A stretch of DNA of 64,000 nt. Origin: Acrocarpospora pleiomorpha. Its GTDB lineage: Bacteria; Actinomycetota; Actinomycetes; Streptosporangiales; Streptosporangiaceae. Shown here piece after piece: positions 16,427-26,400 of this stretch. The notes beneath the pieces were generated by a model, which was not told the DNA's origin, did not search any database, and saw nothing but the letters and a program-made list of their open reading frames with translations. The DNA lies in the NCBI RefSeq assembly GCF_009687885.1, contig NZ_BLAF01000023.1:18833-82832 (forward strand), written 5' to 3'. The position numbers and the translations under genes are program-made. Numbering within the stretch: position 1 is the stretch's first letter; the number at the start of each line of letters is the position of its first letter.

Positions 16427-18717
16427 CGAGTCCGGGCTTCGTACGCCTCCCGGTGCCGCCGCGCGGATTCCCTGGCGGCGGCCAGCGCCTCGGCGGGAAC
16501 CTCCTCGGCGAGCCAGGGGGCGGCCGTCTCGCGCATCCGGGCGATGAATCGCGCGCCCAGCTCGGTGAGGGCTCCGCTGTCCGCCAGCGTCTCGATGGCG
16601 GTGGCGGTGTGCTCCCGCCACTGCGCGAAATGCCGGTGGGCGGTCGCCGGGTCGCCGGAGACATGCCGGTACCGACGCCAGAAGTCGGTGACCGCGAGGT
16701 GGGCGTAGGTGCCCTGCAGGAGCCCTTCGAGCGGGCGGGGGTCGTCCCGCCAGGGCGCGTAGAAGAGGCCGGTCTCGTGCTCGTCGTACAGGTCGAACAT
16801 GTCCAGGATGGCGCCCAGCTTCACGTGCTGGAACTCGTGCACGATGAGCAGGGCCATGGTGGCGTCGTCGTGGGGCAGGGCCGCGGCGACCGCGCCGAAG
16901 GCGTGCCGCGCGGCCGAACTGACGTCCCGGCCGTCCGCCGCCGGGGACAGCGGCATCAGGGCGGTCAGCCCGGCGCGCAGGCCCGGAGCGTACTCCGGCA
17001 GGTGCGTGGTGATGAACTCCCAGGCGGTGGCGTACCGCTCACGCCAGGCGGCGAACTCGGCGTCGGACAGACGGGCGGCGGAGGGCCACTGATGGCAGCT
17101 GCGGTAAGGGTCGCAGTCCTCCAGCAGCACGCGGCGCTCGTCGTCGAGGAACCTGACCGGCTCCCATTCGCCTCTCGCCCCCGGGACGTCGACCACTCCG
17201 CCGGTCACCGAGACCGTGGCGGTCGGGCCGCGCAGCGCGCCGCGGAAGGTGCCCACGCCGGGCAGGTAGACCGCTCCATCGATCACCTCGGCGGTGAAGG
17301 AACCGGTGAACGAGCCGCTCGCGGCGGCCGCGGCGGCGGCAATGTTGCCGAGGTAGTCGGGGCTGTTCTTGCCGTCCAGCCGGTCCACGGCCCAGACCCG
17401 GACGTATGGGTGGGCGAGCACCTTGGCGACGGCGGCGGGCGCCCGCTCGTCCAGTTCGACCAGAGCGGCCCAGCTGGCCGGAGCGCTTTCCCTGACCGCC
17501 ATGGCCAGTGACCGGCGCAGGCTGTTCTGGGCCTCGGCCAGGTCCTGGATCTCCCGCTCGCCGCCGAATCCGCTGGCGAGCAGGTCGAGGGTGGCGGCGG
17601 TCAGCGAATGATGGCTCATCGCGACGCTCTCCTTGATGTGGGTGATGAGCTTGAGCAGATCGTCGCAGTAGACGCTCGGGTTCAGGAAGGACCCGGCGCG
17701 GAACCGATGCGGGTAGAGGCCTCCGCCGCAGGAGTTCACGACCGGACACTGCCGGCACGTCTCGGCCAGCCCCGCCAGGCCGCGCTGCCGGGCCTGGACG
17801 CCGGGGTGCCGGGCGACCTCGTCCAGCGAGTCGTTGAAGACGTCGAAGCCGGTCGCGGGCGCGCCGTCGAAGGCGACCTTCAGCGAGTCGAGCTGCTCGT
17901 AGGAGCCGTCGGTGTCGATGACGACCAGGGTGCTCGGCTCCAGGCCGATCGCCTCGGTCATGCTGGGACGGCCGTACGTCGTCGCGATCACGGAGTCGAA
18001 CAGCCGGATGCCGAACGGTCGCCCGTCCGACTCCCAGCGGTCGAAGATCTTGATCAGCCAGTCGGCGTACGCCACCGGCGATGGTCGCGGTGGGGGCTCC
18101 TCCCAGGTGGCGTGGGGGAGCAGGAAGTCGATCCTGGGCGGGTCCAGCTCGGCCAGGGCCTCGTAGACGGTGATCGGGTCGTTGGCCACGTCGATCGTGC
18201 AGAGCAGGCCGTTGTACAGCTCGGGCCGGGCGCGCAGCCGCCCGATGCCGCGGATGACCTTGTCGAACGAGCTGTTGCCGTTGGCGTAGCGGCGATGCCG
18301 GTCGTTCGCCGCGCGGTCGCCGTCCAGCGAGACGCCGACGCCGACCCGGTGCTTGCTGAAGACATCCAGGTATGCCTCGTTCAGCAGCACGCCATTGGTG
18401 TGGACCTTGAAGGTGACCTCGGTGACGCCCTCCAGCGCGCCGCGTAATGTCGTGAGGATGTCGTCCAGGCGCTGGGGGCCGGCCAGCAGCGGCTCGCCAC
18501 CGTGCAGGATCACGTCGATCCTGGGCAGGCGATGGCGAGTCGCGTGCTCGGCGATACGTGTAGCGACCTGGGCACAGGTGTCCGGACTCAGGACCACCGG
18601 ACGTCTTTGCCAGCTCTGATCCGCGTGCTCATAAACATAACAATGGTCGCAGGCCAGATCGCATCGACTATGAACCTTAACTACGAATTGATCCAGTGGT
18701 ATGGTTTGTCCGGTCAT
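16423..18717 (-). CDS. fxsB: FxsB radical SAM/SPASM maturase fused to an HExxH hydroxylase domain
   Basis: The protein has 764 residues. The radical SAM cysteines are Cys19, Cys23 and Cys26 (CDLACDHC), followed by CYVYEHADQSW, HGGEPLLAG, GVSLDGD and LLCTIDV. The SPASM part is CRQCPVVNSCGGG...NPSVYC, ending near residue 365. After HHSLTAATLDLLASG a second domain begins, with LPGVGTF and HEFQH at 627-631, the metal-binding motif of aKG-HExxH-type peptide hydroxylases. One polypeptide could thus make a cyclophane and hydroxylate the peptide. The ATG at 18717 lies 21 bp after the fxsA stop, so the genes are co-transcribed. Family identity is secure; the order of the two reactions is inferred. Confidence 0.93.
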   Translation of the reverse strand: MTGQTIPLDQFVVKVHSRCDLACDHCYVYEHADQSWQRRPVVLSPDTCAQVATRIAEHATRHRLPRIDVILHGGEPLLAGPQRLDDILTTLRGALEGVTEVTFKVHTNGVLLNEAYLDVFSKHRVGVGVSLDGDRAANDRHRRYANGNSSFDKVIRGIGRLRARPELYNGLLCTIDVANDPITVYEALAELDPPRIDFLLPHATWEEPPPRPSPVAYADWLIKIFDRWESDGRPFGIRLFDSVIATTYGRPSMTEAIGLEPSTLVVIDTDGSYEQLDSLKVAFDGAPATGFDVFNDSLDEVARHPGVQARQRGLAGLAETCRQCPVVNSCGGGLYPHRFRAGSFLNPSVYCDDLLKLITHIKESVAMSHHSLTAATLDLLASGFGGEREIQDLAEAQNSLRRSLAMAVRESAPASWAALVELDERAPAAVAKVLAHPYVRVWAVDRLDGKNSPDYLGNIAAAAAAASGSFTGSFTAEVIDGAVYLPGVGTFRGALRGPTATVSVTGGVVDVPGARGEWEPVRFLDDERRVLLEDCDPYRSCHQWPSAARLSDAEFAAWRERYATAWEFITTHLPEYAPGLRAGLTALMPLSPAADGRDVSSAARHAFGAVAAALPHDDATMALLIVHEFQHVKLGAILDMFDLYDEHETGLFYAPWRDDPRPLEGLLQGTYAHLAVTDFWRRYRHVSGDPATAHRHFAQWREHTATAIETLADSGALTELGARFIARMRETAAPWLAEEVPAEALAAARESARRHREAYEARTR

Positions 18718-18738
18718 TCTGTCCGTCCCAGGCGAAAT

Positions 18739-18894
18739 TTAAATTGATGCCTGGAACGCTGCCACTTTGACGGTAGGGCGTGTAGTATCGCCTTTGACCC
18801 TCTGAAGCGTGTGCGGATCCAGCTGCAATTGCGCAAGCGAGACCCCCCGATTGTCGGAGATGCTCGAGGCGAACTCGCCATGTTGATTGTTCAT
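18739..18894 (-). CDS. fxsA: FxsA RiPP precursor peptide (variant tail)
   Basis: This is a 51-residue peptide, below most annotation size limits. It has a short N-terminus, the core SLAQLQLDPHTLQRV and the C-terminus VKVAAFQASI. FxsA family members end FxSxx; here the last five residues are F-Q-A-S-I, so the third residue is Ala and the Ser is displaced by one. A canonical FxSxx pentad (FASSI) occurs at residues 8-12 instead. It is immediately upstream of fxsB on the same strand, exactly where fxsA is expected. The ATG at 18894 has a modest AGG four bases upstream. Position, length and the aromatic C-terminus make the call; the substitution is the unusual point. Confidence 0.75.
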   Translation of the reverse strand: MNNQHGEFASSISDNRGVSLAQLQLDPHTLQRVKGDTTRPTVKVAAFQASI

Positions 18895-19206
18895 CGCACC
18901 TGAACCCTTTCACCGGGCTATGACGTGCCACAACGCCCGTTGCTACGTCGACGCAACAGGCTGGCCTGGACGGCTGATGCTATCAGCTGTAGTGGCTGGT
19001 CGGGTGGCGTCGTTACCTAACTCTAGGGTGGCGTTGCCTAGCCCTTTGAGCTGTGTGTGCGGGTTTGCCCTTTTCTACGCGGCATCGGCGCCCGCTCCTA
19101 TTCGGGACAATATTAAGCGAGGTTAATCATTTATTTGGTTATGCTAGAATCGGTCATTGCCGAAGCCGTGCTAGGCCTGCCCCGGCCGAAGTGTAGCTAG
19201 CCACAA
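18895..19206 (-). promoter_or_regulatory. 312-bp control region upstream of the fxs operon
   Basis: No gene is seen. The region holds an imperfect tandem repeat, GGGTGGCGTCGTTACCTA (19002-19019) and GGGTGGCGTTGCCTA (19026-19040), and a dyad GCTGAT-GCT-ATCAGC (18973-18987). An AT-rich patch lies around 19106-19150 in an otherwise GC-rich context. These are candidate operators for the operon; no confident -35/-10 pair could be fixed. The end of the M20 peptidase gene abuts its right side. Confidence 0.4.
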
Positions 19207-20499
19207 TCAGCCACGGGGGGTGGAATCGCCGGGTTCCGGGCTCAGCAGATTACCCAGAACCCGCACCCCGAATTCGAGTCCCGCCACCGGAACCCGTTCG
19301 TCGACGCCGTGGAACATGCCGAAGTAGTCGAGTTCCGGCGGCAGCAGCAGCGGTGTGAACCCATAGCCGCGGATTCCGATCCGGGCGAAGGATTTCGCGT
19401 CCGTCCCCCCGCTCATCACATAAGGAACCGGACGCGCCAGCGGATCCTCCCGCCGCAGCGCCGCGCAGAGCTCGTCGAACAGCCCGTGCACGGGCGCCGA
19501 CGGAGCCTCCTCCAGGTTCAAGAACTCCCGGGTGATCTTCGGCCCCATCAGCCGGTCGATCGTGTCCAGATACTCCTGCTGCGAGCCGGGCAGGAACCGC
19601 CCGTCCACATGCGCCTCCGCCTTGCCGGGTATCGAGTTCACCTTGTCCCCCGCGCGCAGCATGGTCGGATTGGCCGAGTTGCGGATCACGCCCTTGAACA
19701 GCGCGGAAGCGGCCGGGGGCAGGCGACGGATCTCGCCGTCCAGGGCGTTGAGGTCGATCCGGGTGCCGAGCGCCTCCGCCAGCCCCTCGATCAGGGCCGC
19801 CACCTCCGGAGTGAGGTGGATGGGCCAGGTGTAGTCGGCCAGACGCGTCAGCGCCCGGGCCAGCTCGGCCACCGGGTTGTCGACGGGCGGCTTGGAGCCA
19901 TGGCCGGGCACGCCACGCGCGGTGAACTTCATCCACGCGGTGCCGCGCTCGGCGACCGCCACCGGGTAGATCCTGGCCCCCTCGGCGGTGACGGTGAAGC
20001 CCCCCGACTCGCTGATCGCCTCGGTGCAACCGTCGAAGAGCTCCCGATGGTTCTCGACGACGTAGCGGGAGCCGTACGCGCCGGTGGACTCCTCGTCGGC
20101 GAGGAAGGCGAGAATCAGATCGCGGCGGGGACGCACGCCGCGCCTGGCCCAGTCGCGGACCAGGGCCAGCGTCATCGCCAGACTGCCCTTCATGTCGACC
20201 GCGCCCCGGCCGTGCACGCAGCCGCCGTCGATCTCGCCGGAGAACGGGTGGCGTTTCCACTCGGCCGCGTCGGCGGGGACCACGTCCAGGTGCCCGTGCA
20301 CAAGCAAAGCGTCGGGGGAGTCGCCAGTGACGCGGGCGACCACGCTGGTCCGGCGGGGGGCCGACTCGATCAGCACCGGCTCGATGCCCGCCTCGGCGAG
20401 CAGGTCGGCCACGTGTTCGGCGGCGAGGCGTTCGCCCGGGCCGGGGTTGGTGGTGTCGATGCGGATCAACTGCGAGCAGATCTCGGCTACCTCGGTCAT
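19207..20499 (-). CDS. M20 family metallopeptidase (ArgE/DapE/ACY1-like)
   Basis: The protein is 430 residues from the ATG at 20499; the frame extends upstream to 20886 but that part is a low-complexity shadow. The dinuclear zinc ligand blocks are visible: HGHLDVVPAD, GRGAVDMKGS, LADEESTGAYGS and SGGTDAKSF, with the C-terminal HGVDERV. NSANPTMLRAGDKVNSIPGKAEAHVDGR is the dimerisation-domain signature of the family. It hydrolyses an amide bond of a peptide or N-acyl amino acid in the cytosol; the exact substrate is open. It is divergent from the Nramp-like transporter. Confidence 0.88.
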   Translation of the reverse strand: MTEVAEICSQLIRIDTTNPGPGERLAAEHVADLLAEAGIEPVLIESAPRRTSVVARVTGDSPDALLVHGHLDVVPADAAEWKRHPFSGEIDGGCVHGRGAVDMKGSLAMTLALVRDWARRGVRPRRDLILAFLADEESTGAYGSRYVVENHRELFDGCTEAISESGGFTVTAEGARIYPVAVAERGTAWMKFTARGVPGHGSKPPVDNPVAELARALTRLADYTWPIHLTPEVAALIEGLAEALGTRIDLNALDGEIRRLPPAASALFKGVIRNSANPTMLRAGDKVNSIPGKAEAHVDGRFLPGSQQEYLDTIDRLMGPKITREFLNLEEAPSAPVHGLFDELCAALRREDPLARPVPYVMSGGTDAKSFARIGIRGYGFTPLLLPPELDYFGMFHGVDERVPVAGLEFGVRVLGNLLSPEPGDSTPRG

Positions 20500-20647
20500 C
20501 GTGCCCTGTCCCTGAGTCGTCGGTTCTCCTTCCCATCGTGTCGGATCATGGACGAACGGTGGTTCACAAATGGGTCTTGCCGGTGTGAGGAGTTGGAGTA
20601 AGGCTCGAAGTCGACCTCGGGGGGCCGCGCGAGAAGGAAGGCGCCCC

Positions 20648-22141
20648 ATGACCGAAGTCTCCTCGACCCGTCCCCTAGGCGTCAGCCGCCCGGATCTGGC
20701 CGTCACCGACCTGCCCGCCCCGGAGGAGGTGTTCAAGGTCTCCCGGATCGGGCCGAAGGAACTGATCAAGTTCGCCGTCGGCCCGAGCCTGATCGCGCTC
20801 GGCATCTCCATCGGCAGCGGCGAGTGGCTGCTCGGCCCGCAGGCCGTCGGCCAGTACGGCTTCATCGGCGTCGGCTGGGTGATCACCGTCTCGGCCCTGC
20901 TGCAGACCTTCTACAACGTCGAGATCTCGCGCTACATCATGGCGACCGGCGAGGCTCCGGTCGTCGGCTGGGGCCGCGTCCCGCCCGGCTACCTGCTGTG
21001 GGTGCCGCTCTCGGTCTTCGTCGTCATCTTCGCCTTCATCGCGGGCGGCTGGGCCGCCTCCGCGGGCCAGGGCGTGTACGCGCTGGTGCACGGCGAGGTT
21101 CCCCCCGCCGGAGCCGAGGAGCCCCGGCTGTGGGCGATCGCGCTGCTGCTCCTGGTCTTCCTGATCACCGCGGCCGCCCGCCGGGTCAGCCGGGCGCTGG
21201 AGCTGGCCAACTGGATCATGGTGGGCGCGATCCTGGCCGGGCTGCTGGTCATCGACCTGTTCGTGGTGCCGTTCAGCCAGTGGTGGGAGGCCATCCGCGG
21301 CTTCGTCACCCCGTCGGCCCCGCCCGCCGGGATCTCGGCCACCCAGCTCGGCGCGCTCGCCGGTTTCACCGCCCTCGCCTCCGGCCTGAACTGGTACGTG
21401 ATGGGCCACTACCGGGACAAGGGCTACGGGATGGGATACCGCACCGGCTTCATCTCCGGTCTGCGCGGCGGGCGCACCGAGCTGCTGGCCAGCGGCGTGA
21501 CCTTCCCCGACGACGAGAAGAACCGGAAGCTCTGGAAGCGCTGGTACCGGCTGCTCCTCACCGACATGTGGGGCATCTTCTTCGTCGGCGCGATCCTCGG
21601 CATGCTGCTGCCCACCATGCTGATGGCCCGCGCGGTCGAAATGTCGGGAGAACGCCCGACAACCGCGAACGTGCCCACGTTCGTGGCGGCGGCCCTCGGC
21701 GACGAGTACGGCCGGGGCATGTTCTACCTGATGCTGATCCTCGGCGTGCTCATCCTGTTCTCCACCCAGCTGGGGATCTTCGAGGCCATGGTCCGGGTCA
21801 CCACCGACGCCGCCCACGGCACCAGCACCCGCCTGCGCGTCCTCATCGAGGGCGACCCCCGCCGCTTCTACTACCCGTTCATGCTGGTCCTGCTCGTGAT
21901 CATCGCCGTCGTGCTGCACCTGGCGCTGCCGGTCAGCCTGGTGCAGTGGTCGGCCAACATGTCCAACCTGGGCGCGCTCATCTACCCGTTCCTGCTGATG
22001 TACCTCAACAGCAGGCTGCCGAAGGCGGCCCGACCGCGCTGGTACCACCACGTGATCCTGGTGCTCAACTTCCTCTTCTTCGGCTTCTTCTTCGTCAACT
22101 TCATCGCCGACTTCGTGGGCGACCCTCTCGTCACGTTTTAG
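20648..22141 (+). CDS. Nramp-family transporter-like membrane protein
   Basis: The protein is 497 residues from the ATG at 20648, chosen for AAGGAAGG about six bases upstream. GPSLIALGISIGSGEWLLGP is the first-helix signature region of Nramp-like transporters, where metal ligands sit in true Nramps, but here it lacks the DPGN motif and has GSGEW. At least ten further hydrophobic helices follow (for example LSVFVVIFAFIAGGW and IFFVGAILGMLLP). The group is usually annotated as a divalent metal transporter, but the missing canonical ligands make the substrate uncertain. It shares a 148-bp divergent intergenic region with the M20 peptidase. Confidence 0.75.
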   Translation: MTEVSSTRPLGVSRPDLAVTDLPAPEEVFKVSRIGPKELIKFAVGPSLIALGISIGSGEWLLGPQAVGQYGFIGVGWVITVSALLQTFYNVEISRYIMATGEAPVVGWGRVPPGYLLWVPLSVFVVIFAFIAGGWAASAGQGVYALVHGEVPPAGAEEPRLWAIALLLLVFLITAAARRVSRALELANWIMVGAILAGLLVIDLFVVPFSQWWEAIRGFVTPSAPPAGISATQLGALAGFTALASGLNWYVMGHYRDKGYGMGYRTGFISGLRGGRTELLASGVTFPDDEKNRKLWKRWYRLLLTDMWGIFFVGAILGMLLPTMLMARAVEMSGERPTTANVPTFVAAALGDEYGRGMFYLMLILGVLILFSTQLGIFEAMVRVTTDAAHGTSTRLRVLIEGDPRRFYYPFMLVLLVIIAVVLHLALPVSLVQWSANMSNLGALIYPFLLMYLNSRLPKAARPRWYHHVILVLNFLFFGFFFVNFIADFVGDPLVTF

Positions 22142-22276
22142 GTAGGGCCTGGACGGCGCCCCCTCGCCGGCCGGCCGGTTGGCCGCGGACCTGGGGGAGT
22201 CAGGGACGAGATCGGGCGGGTGCGCGACGACGGGAACCTGGCCACCGAACAGCTTCCCGAGGTCGCGTCCTACCTG

Positions 22277-23443
22277 CTAGAGGTACAGGCCGATGCCGCC
22301 GACCGGCTCCGGCTCGATGGGCGGGCGGCCAGAACGTAGCGCGAACAGCTCGGCCAGCGTCGCCCCCGCCGGGCCGATGCCCTCGCGGGTGCCCAGCCAG
22401 GCCGCCGCCTGCTCGCTGTCCATCCGCCCCACCTCGATCTGGGCCAGGCACCGGCCCGGCCGGACCACGGCCGGGTGCAGCCGGGCCAGATCCTCGTTCG
22501 TGGTGATCGCCACCAGCACGTCACGCCCCTGGCCGAGCAGGCCGTCGGTCAGGTTGAGCAGCCGCGACAGGCCCTGTCCCGTGGACGCCTTGGCCTCGGC
22601 ATGGATCAGCTCGTCACAGTCCTCCAGCACCAGCAGCCGCCACTTGCCCTCCCCGTGATCCGGGCACTCGCAGCCGACCGCGACCTCCATCAGGTAGCCG
22701 GGATCGTTGAACAGCCGCTCCGGGTCCAGCACGCAGTCGACCTGGCACCAGGTGGCCCACTCCCGGGCCAGCGTGCGCAGCAGCGTCGTCTTGCCCGTCC
22801 CCGGCGGGCCGTGCAACAGCAGCAGCCGCCCGTTCACGTCATCCGGGCGCGTCGCCATCAGCTGGTCGAGCCGCACGCTGGCGGCCCGCGGATAATTCGC
22901 CCGTACGGCGTCCCACGGCGAAGTCGTGATCTTCTTCCCCGACCGGCGGCGCCCATGCTCGCTCATCCACCAGAACCCCATGGACACCACGTCCGCGTCC
23001 TTCGGCGCCTCCTCCTCGGCGTCCTTGACGACCTCGTCCACGATCGCCACAGCGAGCTCCTCGCTGACCGCCGTCACCGCGACCGTCGCCGACTGGTTGG
23101 TGAACCGCACCACCCGCAGCGTCCACCCCTCGCCCCCGTACAACCGGGCATCAGGCCCATCCACAGCCGACGCCGACCGCAGCAACCGCCCACGCGAGGC
23201 CGTCAACGGCGCGTCCGCCCGGATCCGGTCGATCGTGACCGTCCGCGCCCACGGCTGCTCCCCCGTGGCGAACGGCGACAACGCCAGCGCGTCGATCACA
23301 TCGGCCGGGCTGTCGCTGTCATCGATCCACACCTTCATCGCCAGCGGCTCCGGCGGCACGGAGAACTGAACCTCCTTAACCACATTGTCCATACCCTCAT
23401 GATCCTCACCTGGGACCATGATTGTCGACACATTTTCCGTCAC
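22277..23443 (-). CDS. DUF5925/AAA ATPase
   Basis: The protein has 388 residues. The N-terminal 180 residues match what I know as DUF5925 (DDSDSPADVIDALALSPF, WTLRVVRF). The C-terminal half is an AAA core: Walker A HGPPGTGKT, Walker B LLVLEDCDELI, sensor ITTNED, and arginine-finger region HPAVVRPGRC. Such proteins are common and uncharacterised in actinomycetes. The GTG at 23443 has AGGAGG about 12 bases upstream; shorter ATG starts are possible. It lies 35 bp downstream of the NACHT gene on the same strand, so the two ATPases are probably one transcript. Confidence 0.8.
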   Translation of the reverse strand: MTENVSTIMVPGEDHEGMDNVVKEVQFSVPPEPLAMKVWIDDSDSPADVIDALALSPFATGEQPWARTVTIDRIRADAPLTASRGRLLRSASAVDGPDARLYGGEGWTLRVVRFTNQSATVAVTAVSEELAVAIVDEVVKDAEEEAPKDADVVSMGFWWMSEHGRRRSGKKITTSPWDAVRANYPRAASVRLDQLMATRPDDVNGRLLLLHGPPGTGKTTLLRTLAREWATWCQVDCVLDPERLFNDPGYLMEVAVGCECPDHGEGKWRLLVLEDCDELIHAEAKASTGQGLSRLLNLTDGLLGQGRDVLVAITTNEDLARLHPAVVRPGRCLAQIEVGRMDSEQAAAWLGTREGIGPAGATLAELFALRSGRPPIEPEPVGGIGLYL

Positions 23444-23478
23444 GGACGATGCTCACCTCCTGCTGTGACACAGGGTGT

Positions 23479-26400
23479 CTAGTTCCGGACCAGCAATAGG
23501 GCTTGATTGGCGTGGGACCCCTTATTCGGCTCCGTGAGAGCGATCAACGTATTGATGATTCTCCCGAGCCCTTCGATATCGGCTTGATGGCTGCCCCCGG
23601 GTTTATCACGAAGCTGGAGAGTCGCGGCGTGAAGGGCGGCGACGGAAAGCACGATATCGCGTTCACTCTGTTGTGCGGTTCGATCCAGCACAGGAGTGAT
23701 CAAACCTTTCGCGTAACGGACCAGAGTGAGAACTCGTAAATCCGCGCCGCTCGCCGTCAGATTCCCCAATATGTGTTGCAGTGCCGTCGCGGGGTCTTCG
23801 AGGGAGCCGCAGCGGAGATGCTTTGAGAGGCTTTCCTTCAAGAACTCCTCAAAAGTGATCTCTTGCTTCTTCGATCCGGTGGACGAATTGATCCATGAGT
23901 TGAGCAGGCCCTCCGCCGCCGCGACCATTGTTGATAGTACTTCGAATGGCCGAGGACCGGCACCGGCACCGAGGACGCGGGCGAGCTGAAGCTTGGGGCC
24001 ATGATTGAAGTCGAGCGGGAAGTGCGGGTGAGTGGCCAGGACCACCGCAATCTGCGGGCTGGCGAGGTGCATGGCCAATTGCCGGCGAGTAAGAATACCG
24101 CTGAGGGAGTCGATGTGGAAGGGCGAGCGACTCAGGGCGATACGGCCATCAAAAGTGCCGCGAAGCGAAACCGTACGGCTGTGTTTCAAATGCTGGTAGA
24201 GAACGCGCTCGAGCTTGCTGTTGAAGTCGTCTTGGCTGTCGCTAGCAGTGATCGGCTCGAATGCGGATAATCTGCTGGGATCGGCGGAAAGCTGCGCATA
24301 GGCCAGCAGGCGAGCAAGTGACCGGGCTTCGGGAATGAGCATGGAAAGGCGAAAGAAGAGATGAGTGTGACTGAGGATGAGTTCCGGGTAGCGGGCCAGC
24401 TGTTCCGGCGTCGGATCGTACGGCCACGGAGCGTCATTGGCCACAAGGCTGAACCGCTTGCCATCATGGGCCCAGATGGTGCGGCCGCCGAATGCGGGCA
24501 GACTCTGGAGATACTGATGAGTGGCTTCCGCGGGAGTGGGCAGCCGATAGGTGAGGCCGTCGTCGTAGAGGGCGTTCAGCCAGGAGACGAAGTTGGCCGC
24601 GTCCGCGACCACGATTGCGGTGGCCGGGATCGCGCTGGGATCCTGGACGGGTGTGTTGTAGCCATGTAGTTGGTAATAACGGGCAAACCGGTTCCACGCG
24701 TCAACGGTGACCAACTGCGAGCAGATCGCCGTCCCGTCATCCAGATGGACCACGTTGTGGAAGGTGCGCAGCATGGTGACCGCGTCGATGAGACGCCGCC
24801 GCCCGGCGCTGACGGTTTCGCCAGGGTCGAGTATTCGATCGAGCCTTGCCCTGACGGCGGGCTGAACCTGTCGACCCTGGTCGACGCAGGCGAACGCGAG
24901 CGCGAGAGCCCGGATCGTCCCGGAGTCCAGGCATGCTTCGATCAGGGGAGTGGAGTCGGAATCAGCGGCCCACAGGAGGCTGGCCTCCCGCCACCACGGG
25001 TCGTCGACATTGCCGGTCAACAGCTGGCGCAGATTATCGGGATATTCCTTGATCTGCGCGGCCGCGAGATATTCCTGGAGGGTGAGATGGGCGAATGAGA
25101 ACAGGCCCTGCTCTCGCTCCACCAGCAGGCCGCTCTTGCCGGCTTCGCCGAGAAAGACCTCCGGCGTGGTGCTCTCACCGCAGACTTCGGCGAGGGGTTC
25201 CCTGACGACGCGCAGTGCGTCCACGGACGTGATGTCGCGCTGCCGGCTGCTCATCATGTAGACGGCGAGGTGCCGCATGACGGCCGCCTTCTGGGGTCCG
25301 GTCAGACCGGTGGGGTCGGTCAGGTTCTTGCCCTCCTGGCGGCGGTGCAGGAGAACGTCGCACATTTCCGCGTACAGCGCGGCCCGGCTGCCCGGTAGCG
25401 CTCCCCGGTAGCGGTGCACGCTCGCGATCATCGTGAGCAGGAGCGGATTCGCCGCCAGGTCGTACAACGCGGGCTGGCCGCGCAGCCGGCCGATCAGATC
25501 CAGGGCATTGCGCTCCGCGATCTCATAGACGTCTTGGTCGCGGCCCAGACGGGAGCGTCGTTCGATGGCCCGGTACCAGGAATGGAGAAACCGTGACACC
25601 TGGTCCGCTGTGAACCTCTGCACATGCAGCACGTCGGCGTTGGTCAGCGGGTTGGACAGGAAGCCGTATGGCCTGGACGTCACCACGAAGGTGTTGCGCG
25701 GATATCGGGCGATCTGATCGTGAACCCATCCCACCACGCGCTTTCGGTCCTGCTCGTCCGCGACCTCGTCCAGCCCGTCCAGCAGGACCACACAGCGGCC
25801 GCGGTCCAGCCGTCCTCGCAGCCACGCGGCCGGAATCCTGCCTCGAAGCCAGGGTGATGACGCGGCCACCTCGGCCAGGCTTTCCGGCTCCTCCGCGAGG
25901 AGTGAGGCGGTATGACCCCGCAGATAGAGCAGGACCGGGAGGCGGCGGGGACGCCAGAACTCGCGGCTGAGAACTCGCCAGTTCGGTTCGGAGAGCGCCA
26001 GGGCGGTGTATCTGGCCAGCGTCGTCTTTCCCGAGCCCGGTGCCCCCAGAACGGCGAACACTCGCCCTTCTCGCAGGAACGACGCCAGCGACCGCCGCTC
26101 ACCCGACCGGCCGATCTCCTGCGATCCGGCGCCGAGCCCCGAGTCCCCGGCGGTGTCCCGCGCGGGACGAGGCTGGAGCGTCACATCCACGTACACCTGG
26201 CGCATCCGGAGCACGAACTCGCCCTGCGTCACCACGCCGATCGTCTCCATGTCGGCGACGGAAGCGCGCAATTGCCGCAGATAGACCCCACGCCGGATGT
26301 GCGGAAAGGGGGCGTTAAGCCGCGAAGGTTCGGCGCCTAGCCCCGAGCTCCCGGCGGTGTCCTGCGCGGGACGAGGCTGGGCGTTCAATTGGGAGGGCTC

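Noticed and set aside
18887..19126. 79-codon plus-strand frame upstream of the fxs operon
   Set aside because: No ribosome site, mixed composition, and it overlaps the operon control region and the fxsA start.
20675..22051. 458-codon minus-strand frame opposite the Nramp-like gene
   Set aside because: The His/Gln/Asp-rich translation is antisense to a hydrophobic membrane protein with a good ribosome site.
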